The notes under the pieces: model-generated
Told to the model about the DNA's origin: nothing
What the model saw: only the letters and a program-made list of their open reading frames with translations
Database searches by the model: none
NCBI GenBank assembly: GCA_002437575.1
Contig: DJQK01000051.1
Span: 6,832-39,998 of the forward strand
Reading direction: 5' to 3'
Source: Clostridiales bacterium UBA6388
GTDB taxonomy: Bacteria > Bacillota > Clostridia > Oscillospirales > Oscillospiraceae
Length of the DNA: 33,167 nt
Shown here: in pieces, positions 30,613 to 33,167 of the stretch
How positions within the stretch are numbered: position 1 is the stretch's first letter
Layout of the letters: each line of letters begins with the position of its first letter
Made by a program: the position numbers and the translations under genes

Positions 30613-30705
30613 TAAAAATTCAATGAACAAATGCGCATTGCGGAAAAATTGCGGCAAATTTGCAAACGGACTTTCACAAAACCTCTTTTCTTTGCGCAGC
30701 GCACA

Positions 30706-30714
30706 TGGTAAAAT
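30706..30714 (+). promoter_or_regulatory. Extended -10 promoter of the phosphoesterase gene
   Basis: TGGTAAAAT reads as an extended -10 (TGn + TAAAAT). No good -35 is seen at the right distance. The ribosome site GGAGG and ATG at 30746 follow. Confidence 0.4.
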
Positions 30715-30745
30715 AACAAGAAATGCTTTTTACGGAGGCTTGAGA

Positions 30746-31594
30746 ATGGAACGACCCGCAAAAAAGAACCGCGGCGTGTGCCGCCTTCTGCCGCTGGCCG
30801 CGCTGGCGGCGGGACTTCTGTGGGCCGGAAATTTTACCGTGGGACTGACGGAGCTCAGCATTTGCTCGGAAAAGCTCCCCGCTGCGTTCGAGGGCTTTCG
30901 CATCGCGCTCGTCACGGATCTTCATAACCGCGTCTTCGGCCCGGAGAACGACTGGCTGATCGGCCAGCTGGAAAGCGCAAAGCCGGATCTCATCGCCCTT
31001 TCGGGGGACATCGCAGACGAGGATTCCGACCTGGACGTGCTTTCCGCGCTTCTGCCGCGCTTGAGCGCCATTGCGCCGTGCGTCTACGTGACGGGAAACC
31101 ACGAATGGCGCATGAAAGACCGCGAGGTCTGGTTCTCCCTTCTGGAAAAAAGCGGCGTGACCTATCTTTCCAACCGCTTTGCCCGCCTCACGCGAGGAGA
31201 AAGCGAGATCATCCTCGCCGGTGTGGACGATCCCAACGGCCCGCGCGACCAGAAAACGCCGGGAAAGCTCCTGCGCGAGGTAAAAGCGGCCGCGCCGGAC
31301 GATTATATCGTCGTTCTGTGCCACCGCAACGACCAATTGGAGAGCCTTGCAGATCTGGGCGCCGATCTCGTGCTCAGCGGCCATGCCCACGGCGGCGTGG
31401 TCCGGCTGCCCATTTTCGGCGCGGTCTTCGGCACGCACTATGAGCTTTTCCCCGAGGATACCGAGGGCGTCATTACCAGGGGCGAGGCGTGCATGGTCGT
31501 CAGCCGCGGTCTCGGCGGCAGCCGCCGTCTTCCGGTGCGCATCGCCAACCGTCCCGAAATTCCCGTCATCACCCTGCACAGCAAAGAACAATAA
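30746..31594 (+). CDS. Calcineurin-like metallophosphoesterase with N-terminal membrane anchor
   Basis: A 282-residue YkuE/YaeI-type phosphoesterase. A basic start and a membrane helix at about 13-29 place the enzyme outside or anchored at the membrane. Metal ligands: D58-x-H60, D88 in SGDIAD, N118-H119 in TGNHE, H193 in LCHRND and H213-x-H215 in GHAHGG. YkuE-type enzymes are thought to act on phospholipid headgroups or wall polymers; the substrate here is unknown. The ATG at 30746 has CGGAGG 7 nt upstream. Probably co-transcribed with the EamA gene, 27 nt downstream. Confidence 0.88.
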   Translation: MERPAKKNRGVCRLLPLAALAAGLLWAGNFTVGLTELSICSEKLPAAFEGFRIALVTDLHNRVFGPENDWLIGQLESAKPDLIALSGDIADEDSDLDVLSALLPRLSAIAPCVYVTGNHEWRMKDREVWFSLLEKSGVTYLSNRFARLTRGESEIILAGVDDPNGPRDQKTPGKLLREVKAAAPDDYIVVLCHRNDQLESLADLGADLVLSGHAHGGVVRLPIFGAVFGTHYELFPEDTEGVITRGEACMVVSRGLGGSRRLPVRIANRPEIPVITLHSKEQ

Positions 31595-31621
31595 AATACT
31601 TGAGATAGAGAGAAAAAAGCT

Positions 31622-32506
31622 ATGAAGCAGTCAAAAGCGGCGATCTATGTATTACTGGCCGGTGTATTCTGGGGCAGCATGGGCGTGTTTGTGCGCACGC
31701 TCAACGCGGCGGGCCTTTACGCGATGGATATCGTGCAGGCGCGGATGCTCTCGGGCCTTTTGTTTGTGGGCGGCTATATGCTGCTGTTCGCGCGGGACAA
31801 ATTCCGCGTCCGTCTGCGCGACCTCTGGTGCTTTCTGGGAACCGGCTGCGGCAGCATCCTGATCTTCTCCTGGTGCTATTTTTCCGGGATGCAGGAGACA
31901 AGCCTGAGCGTGATGGGCGTGCTTCTTTATACGTCGCCTGCGGTCATCATGATTCTGAGCGTGCTCTTGTTCCATGAAAAGCTGACGAAGGCCAAGCTTC
32001 TGGCGCTTTTCATGACGTTTGCCGGGTGCTGCCTCGTCTCCGGGCTCGGAAGCGACACGTCGGTCTCCATGAAGGGGCTGCTTCTGGGCCTCGGCGCAGG
32101 CTTTTTCTATGGGCTCTATTCCATCTTCAGCCGCTTTGCCATCGACCGCGGCTACAGCTCGTGGACCATCACATTCTACACGTTCCTGTTTTGTATGCTC
32201 GGCGGGGCGCTTTTTGCCGACTGGGGCGCGATCGCGGGCGCCATTGCGGCGGACAAGACGATGCTTTTGTGGATGCTCGGCACAGGCTTTGTCACGGCGT
32301 TCCTGGCCTTCGGCTTTTACACCAAGGGCCTGGAGGGCATGGAGCCCAGCCGCGCGGGCATTCTCGCGTCTACCGAGCCGGTCGTCGGCACGCTGTTTGG
32401 AACGTTCGTGTTCCACGAGCCGCTGACGCTCGCCAATATCGCGGGCATTTTGCTCGTGCTCGGCGGCATCGTCGTTCTGAGCGCGAAAAAGAAAGACAAA
32501 GCGTAA
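31622..32506 (+). CDS. DMT-superfamily (EamA) metabolite transporter
   Basis: A 294-residue membrane protein of ten predicted helices in two EamA repeats (about 7-135 and 150-285). Typical are YVLLAGVFWGSMGVFVR at the start, LLYTSPAVIMILSVLLFHEKLT (end of repeat 1) and EPVVGTLFGTFVFHEPLTLANIAGILLVLGGI (end of repeat 2). Such proteins export amino acids or related metabolites; the substrate is not predictable. The ribosome site is weak (GAGATAGAGAG). Only the upstream phosphoesterase shares its strand and spacing. Confidence 0.9.
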   Translation: MKQSKAAIYVLLAGVFWGSMGVFVRTLNAAGLYAMDIVQARMLSGLLFVGGYMLLFARDKFRVRLRDLWCFLGTGCGSILIFSWCYFSGMQETSLSVMGVLLYTSPAVIMILSVLLFHEKLTKAKLLALFMTFAGCCLVSGLGSDTSVSMKGLLLGLGAGFFYGLYSIFSRFAIDRGYSSWTITFYTFLFCMLGGALFADWGAIAGAIAADKTMLLWMLGTGFVTAFLAFGFYTKGLEGMEPSRAGILASTEPVVGTLFGTFVFHEPLTLANIAGILLVLGGIVVLSAKKKDKA

Positions 32507-32534
32507 ACTTTCTATAAACAATGGCCGCAATTCG

Positions 32535-32563
32535 TTGTAAATTCTGTAACGAATCCCTATAAT
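32535..32563 (+). promoter_or_regulatory. sigA-type promoter of the 32763 gene
   Basis: TTGTAA (32535-32540), 17-nt spacer, perfect TATAAT (32558-32563). The predicted start near 32570 is about 10 nt before the hairpin element at 32581. Confidence 0.7.
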
Positions 32564-32580
32564 AAATGACAGAATTCTAA

Positions 32581-32738
32581 GGAAGCTCTGCATCGATCAC
32601 CGGTTGTGGACGGCGAGAGATTTTTCGTCAAGGCAAGGTTTGGAAACGCAGGAAGGCTTTGTGCCTTTCAAGTTTTCAAACTGCGGCATTGGCGGAAAAG
32701 ATCCGGCGTCCGCGGCCGGGGATTGATGCAGAGGTTCC
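32581..32738. repeat. MITE-like long-hairpin element (copy C) in the 32763 gene leader
   Basis: 158 bp with termini GGAAGCTCTGCATCGATCAC and, on the other strand, GGAACCTCTGCATCAATCCC. Inner arms (GGACGGCGAGAGATTTTTCG with GGCGGAAAAGATCCGGCG) pair up to an apex AAGGC-TTTG-GCCTT. The core matches the mnmG-leader copy (2519-2681), and the outer arms match the short copy at 62-142. It lies between promoter (32535-32563) and ribosome site (32750-32755). An open frame through it (from 32606) is spurious. Confidence 0.75.
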
Positions 32739-32762
32739 GCAATAAAAACAGGGGGCAATACC

Positions 32763-33152
32763 ATGTTTCAAAAGCTGGGCGATGCGCTGCGGCGGTTCAT
32801 GTACGGCCGCTACGGGTCGGATTCCCTTAATAAATGGCTGCTGATCCTGGCAGTGGTTCTGATTTTGCTCGGCTCGCTCGGCAGCCGCTATCTCGCGCCG
32901 TGGATGGCTGCGTTCAATACGCTGGCCTACGTGCCGCTATTATGGTCGCTGTTTCGCATTTATTCGCGCAACATCGAGGCCAGACGCCGCGAAAACGCCG
33001 CCTTCCAGCGCTTTTTCACAAGACTACGCGACCGGCAGAACCGGTACTTCACCTGTCCGCGCTGCCGTCAGGTCGTCCGCGTTCCCCGCGGCAAGGGCCG
33101 CATCAACATCCGCTGCCCCAAATGCGGCGAACAGTTCATTAAGAAAACCTAG
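32763..33152 (+). CDS. Membrane protein with C-terminal zinc ribbon, unknown function
   Basis: 129 residues. Two membrane helices at about 25-45 and 50-67 (LLILAVVLILLGSLGSRYL, WMAAFNTLAYVPLLWSLF) are followed by a basic linker and a zinc ribbon with C98-x-x-C101 and C118-x-x-C121 (FTCPRC, RCPKCGEQF). A cytoplasmic ribbon after a hairpin membrane anchor suggests a small redox- or nucleic-acid-related sensor, but no function is established. AGGGGG sits 7 nt before the ATG. Its leader is dominated by the hairpin element at 32581-32738. The window ends shortly after. Confidence 0.75.
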   Translation: MFQKLGDALRRFMYGRYGSDSLNKWLLILAVVLILLGSLGSRYLAPWMAAFNTLAYVPLLWSLFRIYSRNIEARRRENAAFQRFFTRLRDRQNRYFTCPRCRQVVRVPRGKGRINIRCPKCGEQFIKKT

Positions 33153-33167
33153 TGGTATAAAAAGTTT

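Noticed and set aside
32606..32830. 74-codon frame across the hairpin element and the start of the 32763 gene
   Set aside because: It is produced by the repeat, has no ribosome site and overlaps a better-supported gene.

Overview
The window looks like a chromosomal segment of a GC-rich, anaerobic, endospore-forming Clostridia member, most likely Oscillospiraceae (Oscillibacter/Flavonifractor-like). The grounds are the Firmicutes gene order spoVB-mazG-rqcP-yabP-yabQ-divIC-yabR, strong AGGAGG ribosome sites, sigA-type promoters, an SLH-domain surface protein and the recJ-relA-dtd order. The genus is inference. No rRNA, tRNA, CRISPR array or intact transposase was seen.

Layout. 1-2.4 kb: tadA, then an XRE repressor divergent from three tiny genes (zinc-ribbon protein, unknown helical protein, sigma-region-4-like protein), then a small orphan gene. 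2.5-5.3 kb: mnmG-tatD operon. 5.4-7.0 kb: galE and rpiB on the minus strand. 7.2-12.2 kb: a minus-strand nucleoside-salvage operon tdk-deoC-deoD-deoB-cdd, ending in a BMP-family nucleoside-binding lipoprotein that also has its own promoter. 12.4-15.4 kb: a highly expressed SLH surface protein. 15.4-15.9 kb: an intergenic region with a probable type I toxin-antitoxin-like module and two palindromic repeats. 15.9-16.9 kb: an orphan phage-tail-like gene. 17.0-30.6 kb: fifteen tightly packed minus-strand genes (recJ, relA, dtd, MBL hydrolase, hemZ-like, mtaD-like, spoVB, mazG, hup, rqcP, yabP, yabQ, divIC, yabR, SDR). 30.7-33.2 kb: plus-strand phosphoesterase, EamA transporter and a membrane zinc-ribbon protein.

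How the genes work together. DeoD and DeoB turn (deoxy)nucleosides into deoxyribose-5-phosphate, which DeoC cleaves to glyceraldehyde-3-phosphate and acetaldehyde. Cdd and Tdk recover pyrimidines, and the BMP lipoprotein probably captures nucleosides outside the cell. The long minus-strand block joins stringent response and tRNA proofreading (Rel, Dtd) to ribosome rescue (RqcP), NTP housekeeping (MazG), cell division (DivIC) and spore coat/cortex genes.

Most unusual observations. (1) A 28-codon hydrophobic peptide gene at 15598-15684 has a sequestered ribosome site, faces a convergent near-perfect promoter and shares a two-way terminator with it. (2) A family of 81-163 bp long-hairpin (MITE-like) elements occurs three times. 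Two copies form almost the whole 5' leader of mnmG and of the 32763 gene, and one supplies the stop codon of tadA. (3) The yabQ frame overruns divIC by about 70 codons. (4) Intrinsic terminators sit directly in front of a downstream gene's ribosome site at three places inside operons.
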